Part shown: positions 1 to 8,767 of the stretch, one piece after another
Layout of the letters: every line of letters starts with the position of its first letter
Position numbering within the stretch: position 1 is the stretch's first letter
Assembly (NCBI GenBank): GCA_016882165.1
Contig: VHBV01000022.1
Span: forward strand, 1-12,262
DNA from: Candidatus Pelagibacterales bacterium
GTDB taxonomy: Bacteria; Pseudomonadota; Alphaproteobacteria; Rickettsiales; UBA1997
Length of the DNA: 12,262 nucleotides
Reading direction: 5' to 3'
The notes under the pieces: model-generated
Told to the model about the DNA's origin: nothing
Seen by the model: the letters and a program-made list of their open reading frames with translations, nothing else
The model's database searches: none
Made by a program: the position numbers and the translations under genes

Positions 1-32
1 TATTATTAGAAAAAAATTAAAAAAATTTCACT

Positions 33-1778
33 ATGTCTAAATTTGATAAATCAAAATTACCTTCGCGTTATGTTACTCATTCTCATGGTTGCGAAGGAAG
101 AAAAACCATGCTTTATAACATTAAAACAGATCTTTATCCACAAGGTTTAACAGATGAAGATTTATCTGCTCCTTTTGTTGGGGTGGTAAGCGCGTGGAAT
201 GAAGCTGCGCCTTGTAATATTGCATTACAACGTCAAGCTCAGCCTGCAAAAAAAGGAGTTAAAGATGCTGGTGGTACTCCAAGAGAATTTACAACAATTA
301 CTGTGACTGATGGTATTGCTAATGGTCATCAGGGAATGAAGTCTTCACTTGCTTCGCGTGAAGTTATTGCTGATTCAATTGAACTTACTGTACGTGGTCA
401 TTGCTATGATGCTTTGGTTGGTTTGGCTGGATGTGATAAATCTTTGCCAGGAATGATGATGGCAATGTGTAGGCTGAATATTCCATCTGTTTTTATGTAT
501 GGTGGATCAATTTTGCCAGGGAAATTTAAGGGTAAAGATGTAACAATTGTTGATGTCTTTGAAGCTGTTGGTCAACGTGATGCTGGGAAAATGACTGACG
601 AAGATTTGAAAATATTAACTAAAGCTGCATGTCCTTCTGCTGGTGCTTGTGGTGGACAATTTACTGCTAACACTATGGCATGTGTTTCGGAAGCAATTGG
701 TTTGGCTCTTCCCGGTTCATCTGGTGCTCCTGCTCCTTACGAATCACGTGATGAATATGCTTACCATTCTGGAAAAGCTGTTATGAATTTGATTGAAAAA
801 AACATTAAATCACGAGACATAGTTACCAAAAAAGCTTTAGAGAATGCTGCTGCAATTGTTGCTGCAACTGGTGGTTCAACAAATGCAGTTCTTCATTTGC
901 CTGCAATTGCCAATGAATGTGGAATTGATTTTGATGCTTTTGATATTGCAGAAGTTTTTAAGCGCACTCCTTACATTGCTGATATGAAGCCAGGTGGAAA
1001 ATATGTTGCAAAAGATTTATATGAAGCTGGTGGTGTGCAAATGATTTTGAAAGTTATGCTTGATGCTGGATATATTCACGGTGATTGTCTAACAGTTACT
1101 GGAAAAACTATGGCAGAGAATTTGGTAGATGTTAAGTTTAATGAAAATCAAGATGTAGTTTATAAACCTGAGAAACCTCTTTCTAAAACTGGTGGAGTAG
1201 TTGTTCTTAGAGGAAACCTGGCAACTGATGGTGCAGTCGTTAAAATTGCCGGTATGCAAAATGAGGCTTTAAAATTTGTTGGAAGCGCTAGATGTTTTGA
1301 TTCAGAGGAAGCTTGTTTTAAAGCTGTTGAGCAAAAAAAATATCAAGAAGGTGATGTTTTAGTAATTCGTTATGAAGGACCTCGTGGTGGACCTGGAATG
1401 CGTGAGATGCTTGCTACAACTGCGGCAATTTATGGTCAAGGAATGGGTAATAAAGTTGCACTTATAACAGATGGTAGATTTTCGGGAGGTACGCGTGGAT
1501 TTTGTATAGGTCACGTTTCTCCAGAAGCTGCTTCTGGCGGTATGATTGCTCTTTTGCAAGATGGTGATAAAATTATAATTGATGCAATCAAAGGAACAAT
1601 TGATGTTGATTTGACTGAGGCAGAAATTGCTGCTAGAAAAGCAACATGGAAACATCGAGAAAATGAATATCAATCGGGTAATTTATGGAAATATGCACAA
1701 ACTGTTGGTTCAGCAAGATATGGTGCTGTAACTCACCCAGGTGCTAAAAAAGAGAAAATTTCTTACGATAAGATTTAG
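33..1778 (+). CDS. ilvD: Dihydroxy-acid dehydratase
   Basis: Catalyses dehydration of 2,3-dihydroxy-isovalerate and 2,3-dihydroxy-3-methylvalerate to the 2-keto acids that precede valine, leucine and isoleucine; a cytoplasmic Fe-S enzyme. The 581 aa match the IlvD/Edd family along their full length. Seen: Cys61 (in AAPCN), Cys134 with Lys135 (AGCDKSLPGMM), Cys206 (SAGACGGQ), GPRGGPGMREM near residues 449-459, and TDGRFSGGTRG from residue 479 with the putative catalytic base Ser484. The cysteine spacing of 73 and 72 residues is that of the plant and bacterial [2Fe-2S] dihydroxy-acid dehydratases as I recall them, so this is probably the oxygen-tolerant [2Fe-2S] type and not the longer E. coli-like [4Fe-4S] form (616 aa). 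The start is the first in-frame ATG and fits the family N-terminus. There is no Shine-Dalgarno; a TATTAT at 1-6 could be a -10 box, with its -35 outside the window. No other ilv gene is visible. A sugar-acid dehydratase is less likely, given the length and motifs. Confidence 0.96.
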   Translation: MSKFDKSKLPSRYVTHSHGCEGRKTMLYNIKTDLYPQGLTDEDLSAPFVGVVSAWNEAAPCNIALQRQAQPAKKGVKDAGGTPREFTTITVTDGIANGHQGMKSSLASREVIADSIELTVRGHCYDALVGLAGCDKSLPGMMMAMCRLNIPSVFMYGGSILPGKFKGKDVTIVDVFEAVGQRDAGKMTDEDLKILTKAACPSAGACGGQFTANTMACVSEAIGLALPGSSGAPAPYESRDEYAYHSGKAVMNLIEKNIKSRDIVTKKALENAAAIVAATGGSTNAVLHLPAIANECGIDFDAFDIAEVFKRTPYIADMKPGGKYVAKDLYEAGGVQMILKVMLDAGYIHGDCLTVTGKTMAENLVDVKFNENQDVVYKPEKPLSKTGGVVVLRGNLATDGAVVKIAGMQNEALKFVGSARCFDSEEACFKAVEQKKYQEGDVLVIRYEGPRGGPGMREMLATTAAIYGQGMGNKVALITDGRFSGGTRGFCIGHVSPEAASGGMIALLQDGDKIIIDAIKGTIDVDLTEAEIAARKATWKHRENEYQSGNLWKYAQTVGSARYGAVTHPGAKKEKISYDKI

Positions 1779-1795
1779 TATTTGGTATATGATTC

Positions 1796-1822
1796 TGGAA
1801 AGGTTTTTATCAAACCTTTCCA
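1796..1822 (+). terminator. Hairpin terminator after ilvD, possibly bidirectional
   Basis: A perfect 11-bp inverted repeat (arms 1796-1806 and 1812-1822, loop TTATC) lies 18 nt after the ilvD stop. The downstream plus-strand sequence is only moderately T-rich, so this is not a textbook U-tract terminator. It sits in the 131-bp gap between two convergent genes (gabD ends at 1910), so it may also stop transcription arriving from the gabD side. The rest of the gap (1823-1909) is AT-rich, with no ORF of interest. Confidence 0.65.
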
Positions 1823-1909
1823 AATTTCTGTTTCAAATTAAAAAAAAATTAAATTTTATATCAAGAGAATATAGGAAATGACGAGTTTTTTAATTTTGTT
1901 AATAGAGCT

Positions 1910-3367
1910 CTAAAAACTTATGTGCACAGTTTTTAAATTCATAAATTCTTGCATGCCAATTTTAGAGCCTTCGCGTCCCATACCAGAGTGTTTTATACCA
2001 CCAAAAGGAGCAACTTCTGTTGCAAAAGAACACTCATTTATTGCAACCATTCCAAATTCTAAAGCATCAGATATGCGCCAAATTCTTCCATTATCTTTGG
2101 TGTAAAGATATGATCCAAGTCCATATTCTGTTTTATTGGCAAGATTTATAACTTCTTCTTCTGTTCTGAATTTTTGTATTGCTGCAACTGCTCCAAAAAT
2201 TTCTTCTTGGGCAATTTGCATTGTTTCATTTACTTTAGTTAGAACTGTTGGTTGAAAAAAATTAAAGCCGATCTTTTGATCTTTTTTACCACCAATTTCA
2301 CATTTAGCTCCAGATTCTATTGCTTCATTTACAAGTCTTTCAACTTTCGTTAAAGCATTTTGTGAAATCATGGGACCAATTTTGGTATCAGAAATTAAGC
2401 CATTGCCAATTTTTAGTTTTTTTACTTCCAAAATCAGTTTTTTAACAAACTGATCGTGAATTTTTTCTTCAACAAAAATTCTATTAACGCAAGTACAAGC
2501 TTGTCCGCCATTTCTAAATTTTGCATGCATTAAACCATTTATTGCTTCATCTAAATTGGCATCAGAGAATACTATGAATGGCGCAGATCCTCCAAGTTCA
2601 AGAGAAACTTTTTTTAGATCATGGGCACATTGTTTATTTAAAAGTTTTCCAATCTTTGTTGATCCAGTAAAACTTATTTTGCGTATAGTTTTATTCTCAC
2701 AAAATTCTTCACCAATTTTTTGGGCATCACCAGTCACAACATTAAATACTCCATCTGGAATTCCAGCTTTATTTGCTAAAACTGCTAAAGCTAAGGCAGA
2801 AAAAGGTGTTAATTCTGATGGCTTTAGAATAACGCAGCAGCCAGCAGCAATTGCAGCGGCAGCTTTCCTGGTTATCATTGCTGAAGGAAAGTTCCAAGGC
2901 GTTATCGCTGCAACAACTCCTACAGGTTCTAGTTGAGTTATTATTTTCTGATTCTGTTTGTAAGATGGTATAACATCTCCATAACTTCTTTTTGCTTCTT
3001 CTGCAAACCATTCAACAAATTGAGCGCCATAATTAATCTCGCCTCTGGCTTCAGTGATTGGTTTTCCTTGTTCTGTTGTTAGAATCAAAGCTAAATCTTC
3101 AGCATTTTCTAAAATTAGTTTATGCCAGTTTTGCAAAATTTTTGCTCTTTCTTTTCCTGATAATTTGCGCCATTTATAGAAAGCATTTTGTGCTTCTAAA
3201 ATTACTTCTTTAAGATCTTTTTTTGCTAAATTTGGTACTGATCCAATTTTTGATTGATTGGCAGGGTTTAAAACTTCAATTCTTTTTTTGTGATCCTTAA
3301 ACTTACCATTAACAAAATTCTTTTCACAAAAAAGATTTTGATTTTTTAGTTTTATTTTTTCTGCCAT
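1910..3367 (-). CDS. gabD: Succinate-semialdehyde dehydrogenase (GabD-type aldehyde dehydrogenase)
   Basis: Oxidises succinate semialdehyde to succinate with NAD(P)+, linking 4-aminobutyrate or 4-hydroxybutyrate breakdown to the TCA cycle; cytoplasmic. The 485 aa equal the usual GabD length (E. coli 482). Seen: GKPITEARGEI then FVEWFAEEAKRSYGDVIP at about 101-134 (a GabD-group hallmark), the oxyanion Asn159 in TPWNFP, the cofactor-binding SFTGSTKIG at 232-240, general base Glu257 in LELGG, and nucleophile Cys291 in FRNGGQACTCVNR. Cys293, two residues on, matches the cysteine pair used as a redox switch in human SSADH. At the cofactor site the sequence is KPSE (Lys182, Glu185), where E. coli NADP-dependent GabD has KPAS. 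A Glu here usually contacts the ribose hydroxyls of NAD+, so NAD+ preference is inferred. The ATG lies 3 nt after the virB6 stop, with no Shine-Dalgarno, suggesting translation coupled to the virB4-virB6 transcript. Substrate specificity within the family is inferred, not proven. Confidence 0.9.
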   Translation of the reverse strand: MAEKIKLKNQNLFCEKNFVNGKFKDHKKRIEVLNPANQSKIGSVPNLAKKDLKEVILEAQNAFYKWRKLSGKERAKILQNWHKLILENAEDLALILTTEQGKPITEARGEINYGAQFVEWFAEEAKRSYGDVIPSYKQNQKIITQLEPVGVVAAITPWNFPSAMITRKAAAAIAAGCCVILKPSELTPFSALALAVLANKAGIPDGVFNVVTGDAQKIGEEFCENKTIRKISFTGSTKIGKLLNKQCAHDLKKVSLELGGSAPFIVFSDANLDEAINGLMHAKFRNGGQACTCVNRIFVEEKIHDQFVKKLILEVKKLKIGNGLISDTKIGPMISQNALTKVERLVNEAIESGAKCEIGGKKDQKIGFNFFQPTVLTKVNETMQIAQEEIFGAVAAIQKFRTEEEVINLANKTEYGLGSYLYTKDNGRIWRISDALEFGMVAINECSFATEVAPFGGIKHSGMGREGSKIGMQEFMNLKTVHISF

Positions 3368-3370
3368 AGA

Positions 3371-6286
3371 TCACGAGGAATCATTATTATCTTTATCGCC
3401 TAATTTTCTTGAGATATCCTGAGCTTTATCATAACCAGTTCGGGCAGCATTCTTTGTTGCGCCAGTACCACGTTTTTGTAAATCTCTTGCAAATCCCATA
3501 GCTCCTTTAAAGTACTTCATACCCTTGTCAAATATATCTCCTCCTGATCCCAATCCTGAGCCACCCATAAAATATGAAGCCATTCCTGGGATTTCATCCA
3601 TAAACTTGAACAAAAGATACATTACTAAAGCGCCTTTAACCAAGGTGAGAATTTTTGCTTTTACATCGCCTTGGAAGAAGTCAACCAGTATTGGTATAGT
3701 AATTCCTATAATTTCAAGACCAGGAAATTTGCCGAAGTTGTTAAGATTGATCATGCAAGCTACAGAATCTTCCATTGGATTTACCAGGCTATTGCCTAAA
3801 TCATCACATTCTGGATCGACATCAGCTGTTATAACTGACCCTGCAGAGTTGGTGCAAAATTCTTTACAACTTATAGTTTTATTAGGCCCAGAACCGTGGA
3901 AAGTTGCATTTCCAATTAAAGTTTTATCAAGCATCATTATCAGTATGGCAATATAGGCAAATAGAATTAAAGGCTGCAAACAGAAGCCTAGAAGTTGATT
4001 TACCCAGCCTTTGAATATTCCGGATGTTTTGTTAAATAAAACTGCGGGTATTACAAGAGGCGAAATATAGACTAATAAAATTATGGCCATGCAAGATGAT
4101 AAGAAAATATGTAGAGCTCTTATTGTCGTTGCAATTAAGAAGAATCCAAAAAACATCAAGGACATTGCAAAGTAAAGTCCCCAAGGACCTGTAAAGAATC
4201 CAGATAAAATCAGTAAAGCAATATTGGCAGCTGAGGCTTCTGGACCAAAGCCAAGATAGCGAGCTATTTTGCAATCAAGAGTATCCCAAAGAGCAAGATA
4301 GTCTTTTCCTGGCGGATAGCTTCTAGCCGCGGAAGTAACATTTTCTTCGGTTCCATCAGAAAATGTCATAGTACCAAATTGGCAGCCATCTCTTTTATTT
4401 TCATCAGAGCTAACACTAATTTTGAATACAATTTCTGAAAGTTCAGAAGAAGCGTTATAAACTCCATCAAAAAACTGACTATGCCAAGCATCACCTGTTG
4501 AAAAATAAAGAACTAAAGCAATTTTAGTAAGATATAGCAGTAGATCTTTTTTGCCAAATCCGGACATTCCAATTAAAATTTTTACTCCATAAAACATTAC
4601 CGACATGCTTAGAATAAGTTTTATGGTTAATTGAATGTTATTCTGAACTTTAGCGAAGAAAGACTGGTCTGAAACTTGACTTCCTTTAAAGTAAGGCACT
4701 CCATTGAATGATATATAATTGTTACTAGCGCAGGCACCATTTGATGCCGGAAGTTCGCTTGAAGATCTGCATTGGCTGTGACCGAAACGATTATAGAAAA
4801 CATTTTCCATAGTTTCTTTAATACATTGTGCAATTGGAGCACTAAAATGTCTTTGGCTGCCAGGAATAAATCCAAGATTATACGAAATTTCATTACGAGA
4901 ATCGCCAATAAAATCTAAACATGCAGTTGAGAAATATGGAGAGTTCAAGCTGCTTTCATAGGTGTAAACAACGTCATTGGCTTTGGTGCAATGAGTCATA
5001 TATTGGCAATAGTTTCTGCATTGGCCGGCTTTAGCATTGTAGGTGCAATCTGAGTTTCTAATTTCACTTTTATCTCTGCAATTACCATCTTCTATATCTT
5101 CTTGCGTGATCAGATCCCATCTACCTTGAGAGCTATTCCAAACTCCATCTTGATAGTAGTCGCAAGTTTCTCCGCCACCACCAACTGAGAAATTATAAGG
5201 GCATAGGCTGTAGCTTTCGGCACAAATAAATTCACCGTTATTAACAGGTTTTGCTGAGAATGTTACGTTAAGTCCTTCATTTTTTAATATGCATCTTGAA
5301 CCACTTCTGCAAAAAACTTGGCTGCTTGAAGAAGAAGCTTTGTGAGAGAAATCTATACATACATATTCACTACTTCTTTTTTTACAACATTCGTAAGCAC
5401 TCTTCAATTCTTCCACTCTTTCAGGTGTAATAGCTTGGCCTGTCAAAGGATCATCTTGTCCAGCAAAAATCATATATTTTTTGCAGTTAAAGTTTCCTGC
5501 CTCAGTTCCTTTAAAATAGTATTTTTGTTTTGGATATTGTCCTCCAACTTTTGCTTGAGTTGGGTCTCGACAAGCATCGGATCCACTAGGGTTATCTTCA
5601 ATTTCCACCCCGCCATAATACCATTCACGAAATGTTTTGTTGTTAAGGGTCATCAAAGATGTTTCGTCATTATTGATATAGTTTTGAACAGCGTTATATA
5701 CAGTCTGCTGATAATTTGGAGTTGATATGGTATATGTTGTGGGATCAGCTTTTTTCCAATCTGCACCACATAATTTTGTTTTTTCAAAAGCAGATTCAGC
5801 AATTCCGTATATTACTGCAATTCCTTCTACAAATTTTGCTAGAGAAGCTGTTGCTTCAAGGGTTGCTGAAGCGCAGGCAGCGTTATTTGTGGTTGCAGCT
5901 TTAACTGTTGATCTGCCAATATCAATTGTATCAAGTATTGGAGATGGAAGAACTCGAATAGAAGCATTATTTCCACAAACTGAGTTCATGTTAATAATTG
6001 AAATTTTTACTGCAGCATATGATAGTGATATAACTGTCAGACAGACTGGATTATCGGCAACAAAGTTCATATCATGACCATAAACAGGATCAAACTGCAT
6101 GTCTTCCACAGCTCCACTTGCACTACAAGACCTTGTTCTTCCAACTCCATAACCGTCAGTTGCATGAGAATTTTGCGGCTCTAAAATTGCAAAACAAAAT
6201 AATAGTAATGTAAAAAAGAGTAAGGTTTTAGCTTTGAGTCTAGTCAGGTAGGTTATAGTTTTTGATTTTTGTTTTACCTGATTCAT
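3371..6286 (-). CDS. virB6: Large rickettsial-type VirB6/TrbL inner-membrane protein of a type IV secretion system
   Basis: Polytopic inner-membrane channel component of the VirB/P-type T4SS. At 971 aa it is about three times the size of Agrobacterium VirB6, as in the enlarged VirB6 paralogues of Rickettsiales. The N-terminus has a signal-like segment (hydrophobic run 21-34, possible cleavage after Ser-His-Ala at 40-42). It leads into a long, probably periplasmic or external region (about 43-545) holding 24 cysteines, likely disulfide-bonded, with a Cys-Cys pair and a Ser run. The VirB6 core follows, with hydrophobic segments near 552-575, 578-600, 686-750 (two or three spans), 761-787 and 856-895. 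A second Cys-containing loop lies between the last two, and a charged cytoplasmic tail of about 65 residues ends the protein. The ATG lies 3 nt after the virB4 stop, and gabD starts 3 nt after this stop. No second virB6 copy is present in the window, although Rickettsiales usually have several in tandem. Exact membrane topology is an estimate by eye. Confidence 0.88.
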   Translation of the reverse strand: MNQVKQKSKTITYLTRLKAKTLLFFTLLLFCFAILEPQNSHATDGYGVGRTRSCSASGAVEDMQFDPVYGHDMNFVADNPVCLTVISLSYAAVKISIINMNSVCGNNASIRVLPSPILDTIDIGRSTVKAATTNNAACASATLEATASLAKFVEGIAVIYGIAESAFEKTKLCGADWKKADPTTYTISTPNYQQTVYNAVQNYINNDETSLMTLNNKTFREWYYGGVEIEDNPSGSDACRDPTQAKVGGQYPKQKYYFKGTEAGNFNCKKYMIFAGQDDPLTGQAITPERVEELKSAYECCKKRSSEYVCIDFSHKASSSSSQVFCRSGSRCILKNEGLNVTFSAKPVNNGEFICAESYSLCPYNFSVGGGGETCDYYQDGVWNSSQGRWDLITQEDIEDGNCRDKSEIRNSDCTYNAKAGQCRNYCQYMTHCTKANDVVYTYESSLNSPYFSTACLDFIGDSRNEISYNLGFIPGSQRHFSAPIAQCIKETMENVFYNRFGHSQCRSSSELPASNGACASNNYISFNGVPYFKGSQVSDQSFFAKVQNNIQLTIKLILSMSVMFYGVKILIGMSGFGKKDLLLYLTKIALVLYFSTGDAWHSQFFDGVYNASSELSEIVFKISVSSDENKRDGCQFGTMTFSDGTEENVTSAARSYPPGKDYLALWDTLDCKIARYLGFGPEASAANIALLILSGFFTGPWGLYFAMSLMFFGFFLIATTIRALHIFLSSCMAIILLVYISPLVIPAVLFNKTSGIFKGWVNQLLGFCLQPLILFAYIAILIMMLDKTLIGNATFHGSGPNKTISCKEFCTNSAGSVITADVDPECDDLGNSLVNPMEDSVACMINLNNFGKFPGLEIIGITIPILVDFFQGDVKAKILTLVKGALVMYLLFKFMDEIPGMASYFMGGSGLGSGGDIFDKGMKYFKGAMGFARDLQKRGTGATKNAARTGYDKAQDISRKLGDKDNNDSS

Positions 6287-6289
6287 TAA

Positions 6290-8683
6290 CTATTTTGTTT
6301 TTGCGGTTCTTTCATAAAAAATTGGCAACCAATCATTTGGATCATCACCAACTTCGCTGATAATTTGATCTAGAATTAGTACGGTATCAACTCGCGCTGA
6401 AAGTACTCTTATAACTTCGTCCATGCCACTTAAGTCAACTCTTGCAATCACTCCATCATTATCTTGTTTTACTAAAAAGAATCTAGTTGCTGGGTCAGTT
6501 GTTTTTACAAGCGTGAATTCTCTTTCTGAAAGCATGAATACTTGTCGATAAACTTCAGTTGCTTTCAGATTTGGCAAGAAAATTTGTGTTGCTGTTTGTT
6601 GCACTAATGTATCTGAAATTGTACTTTTAGAAGCATCTTCAACTGATTGGGTAGCAAAAACAACAAATGTATTTAGTTTTCTCAAAACTTTAAGCCAATC
6701 TTTAATTTTTGGTGCAAAAACTGGATTATCAATTAAAGCCCACGCTTCATCAAGTACAATCATGGTAGGACTGCCATCAAGCGAATCTTGAATTCTATGA
6801 AATAAGTAAAGTAAAGCAGGAGAAAGGCTAGCTTTATCATGCAAAAGTTCTCCCATCTCAATTCCAAAAACTCTTCCGGAATTGAAATCAAGACGATCTT
6901 CCATATTATCAAACATTTTGGCGTGTGATCCTTCAGAATGCCACATTGCAAGTCTTGATGCTAAACTGCCAGGACCGCCAATTCCCATGAAAGGAGCAAT
7001 ATTACGTAATCTTCTTTTATTTTGAGGTAATTTGTAATTTCCCGCTACAGCTTCATTTATAACTTCTATTTCATGAGCTGGCAAGGTTTGTGTTCCATCT
7101 GAAACTAGGGTTTTGAGAAATTCAGATAAGAAGTTTCTGTTATCGTTATTATCTGGTAATTGAAAAGGGTTAAAGCCAGAAATCTGAGCAGCACTTGGTG
7201 TCATATATTTACCACCAATAGCTCTGACGAAGATTTCAGCACCACGATCTTTATCAAAGAAGAATAAACGACCTTTAAATTTTTGCGCTTGAGCACATAA
7301 AAAGTTCAAAAGAACAGTTTTACCAGCACCAGTTGGACCAATAATCATGGTATGTCCAACATCGCGAACATGAAAGCTGAAAAAATAAGGAGTTCCTGAA
7401 ACAGTATTTAAGACTGTTACCGCATTGCCCCAGTGATTTCCTTTTCTTTTGCCAGAAGGATAGTTGTGAAAAGATGCAAAAGCAGCAATGTTGAAAGTAT
7501 TTACCGTACTTCGTCTTGCCATGTAAGTTGAATTTCCTGGAAGTTGAGCCCAATAGGCAGGCTCCATATTCATTTTTTCTCTGACTCCAGTTATACCGAC
7601 GTTAGCAAGTTCAACAACAACTAAAGAAAGTGCCGTTTCTAAAGATTTAGGTGAGTCTTCAATACATAAAACTGACATATGATGATTGCCAAAAGCAAAA
7701 TCACCACTCATTGCTGAATCAAGTGCCGCATCAATCTCGCCAATTTGAGAAGTGGCCACGTCTTCAGATTGAATTAAACGTCTTTGTTGTAATTGCATTG
7801 AGGCAATTGCAATCATCCTGTTAACGAAGGAAAAAGATTGGCTGATAACTAACTCAAAAGGTAGTTGCATGAAACCATCAAAGATTCCAGCGTGAGTGTA
7901 AGGGCGATATTCTTTAATTGAAACTAGTCCAGCATATTTTGTTCCATATGGATGATGCGCTTCTATTGATTTTGGTCCAAAGTAAACTCTACTAATTGGT
8001 AAATGTTTTGAGATTTCTCCTAATGGTGGTGCAACTGATTGAGCGTGACCACAATTAACTAAGCGAGATAAAAACTCTAATATTTCTGACGTAACAATGC
8101 CGTCATTTTCTACAATTCCAAGTACTCGAGCTCCGTAGTTACTAAAACCGTTTACAATTCTTTCAGTCATTTCATCAAGTTCTTCCATCGCTTCGCGCAT
8201 GTAACTTTCCCAAGAAGATCTATTAGCTTTATGTTGTATTTTTTTTGCTAAATGCTCAATAACTGCTGCTCCCGATTTATCAGATCCTCGAATTAAAGTA
8301 AGGTAATGTTCATTGACGAATGTTTTGTCATCGGAATGTTTTGCTGCCCATTCATGGTTTAGACGATCTGAAAAAGGATCTGGCATATCGCCATCAGGAA
8401 AGCTTTTTTCCTTTCTTCTTATTGTATGGAAGTAAAGTGAAAAATTGCCAGAAGCCATTCCTTTTAGAATGTTATTCCTAGCGTTCTTTTTTAAGTCGAT
8501 ATCGGTGTCATCGGCAGTTTCAAAAGAAAATCCTTTTATTTTTATAACTCTGATTAGTTCTTCTTCGTATGTTAAGATTGTGTCCGAGTTAAAGTGGCAT
8601 CTGTAAGGAATAAAATGCGATGCTGACATCTCGTATTTTGCAACTTTTTCTTTTGATGGTTTGACCGTAGAAAGTCTCAGCAT
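6290..8683 (-). CDS. virB4: VirB4 ATPase of a type IV secretion system
   Basis: Inner-membrane-associated ATPase that powers pilus/channel assembly and substrate transfer in VirB-type T4SS. The 797 aa are the usual length for a rickettsial VirB4. The N-terminal half carries the CagE/TrbE/VirB domain (residues about 20-420). The C-terminal RecA-like motor has Walker A GPTGAGKT at 449-456, Walker B MIVLDEAW at 641-648 (Asp645, Glu646) and the ATQS motif at 677-680, so it should be active. There is no membrane-spanning VirB3-like extension at the N-terminus, so this is not a VirB3-VirB4 fusion. The start at 8683 is the first ATG of the frame; Met19 just before the conserved SHFIPY region is an alternative. 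No Shine-Dalgarno is visible. virB6 follows after 3 nt. Upstream, 84 bp separate it from ampG on the same strand, and virB3, the usual upstream partner in Rickettsiales, is not there. Confidence 0.95.
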   Translation of the reverse strand: MLRLSTVKPSKEKVAKYEMSASHFIPYRCHFNSDTILTYEEELIRVIKIKGFSFETADDTDIDLKKNARNNILKGMASGNFSLYFHTIRRKEKSFPDGDMPDPFSDRLNHEWAAKHSDDKTFVNEHYLTLIRGSDKSGAAVIEHLAKKIQHKANRSSWESYMREAMEELDEMTERIVNGFSNYGARVLGIVENDGIVTSEILEFLSRLVNCGHAQSVAPPLGEISKHLPISRVYFGPKSIEAHHPYGTKYAGLVSIKEYRPYTHAGIFDGFMQLPFELVISQSFSFVNRMIAIASMQLQQRRLIQSEDVATSQIGEIDAALDSAMSGDFAFGNHHMSVLCIEDSPKSLETALSLVVVELANVGITGVREKMNMEPAYWAQLPGNSTYMARRSTVNTFNIAAFASFHNYPSGKRKGNHWGNAVTVLNTVSGTPYFFSFHVRDVGHTMIIGPTGAGKTVLLNFLCAQAQKFKGRLFFFDKDRGAEIFVRAIGGKYMTPSAAQISGFNPFQLPDNNDNRNFLSEFLKTLVSDGTQTLPAHEIEVINEAVAGNYKLPQNKRRLRNIAPFMGIGGPGSLASRLAMWHSEGSHAKMFDNMEDRLDFNSGRVFGIEMGELLHDKASLSPALLYLFHRIQDSLDGSPTMIVLDEAWALIDNPVFAPKIKDWLKVLRKLNTFVVFATQSVEDASKSTISDTLVQQTATQIFLPNLKATEVYRQVFMLSEREFTLVKTTDPATRFFLVKQDNDGVIARVDLSGMDEVIRVLSARVDTVLILDQIISEVGDDPNDWLPIFYERTAKTK

Positions 8684-8767
8684 TTCGGGGTTGTTGGAAT
8701 AATTTTAAAAAAGGAATTTTTTTAGGTTATTTTACTGCCAAAAAAAGTAAAGTATCATTAGACAATA
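8684..8767 (-). promoter_or_regulatory. Gap between ampG and virB4, likely holding the virB4 promoter
   Basis: This 84-bp, very AT-rich gap is the only room for a promoter of its own for the virB4-virB6-gabD cluster. Two weak dyads are visible: TTTACT/AGTAAA at 8731-8736 and 8746-8751, and an A/T-only 7-bp pair at 8706-8712 and 8718-8724. Neither has the GC core expected of a terminator. A TTGGCA on the minus strand, around 8736-8741, resembles a -35 box, but I find no -10 box at the right distance. Read-through from ampG is equally possible. Confidence 0.3.

Noticed and set aside
1359..1673. 104-codon minus-strand frame inside ilvD
   Set aside because: It lies wholly within a strongly conserved gene, and its low-complexity Ser/Thr/Cys-rich translation has no recognisable motif; an antisense shadow.
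2556..2936. 126-codon plus-strand frame opposite gabD
   Set aside because: Overlaps the catalytic region of a clear aldehyde dehydrogenase; its translation mirrors the opposite strand and has no family signature.
3525..3956. 143-codon plus-strand frame opposite the virB6 3' end
   Set aside because: Antisense to the VirB6 membrane core, with no domain, no start signal and no conserved features.
5342..6077. Three overlapping plus-strand frames opposite the virB6 N-terminal region
   Set aside because: Phe/Leu/Ile-rich translations that arise from the complementary strand of a Lys/Asn/Glu-coding AT-rich gene; no supporting evidence.
6290..8683. Possible VirB3-VirB4 fusion
   Set aside because: The N-terminus lacks a hydrophobic VirB3-like segment, and the length equals that of VirB4 alone.
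8731..8751. Short dyad after ampG considered as a Rho-independent terminator
   Set aside because: The stem has only 6 bp with one G-C pair, and no clear T-run follows on the minus strand.
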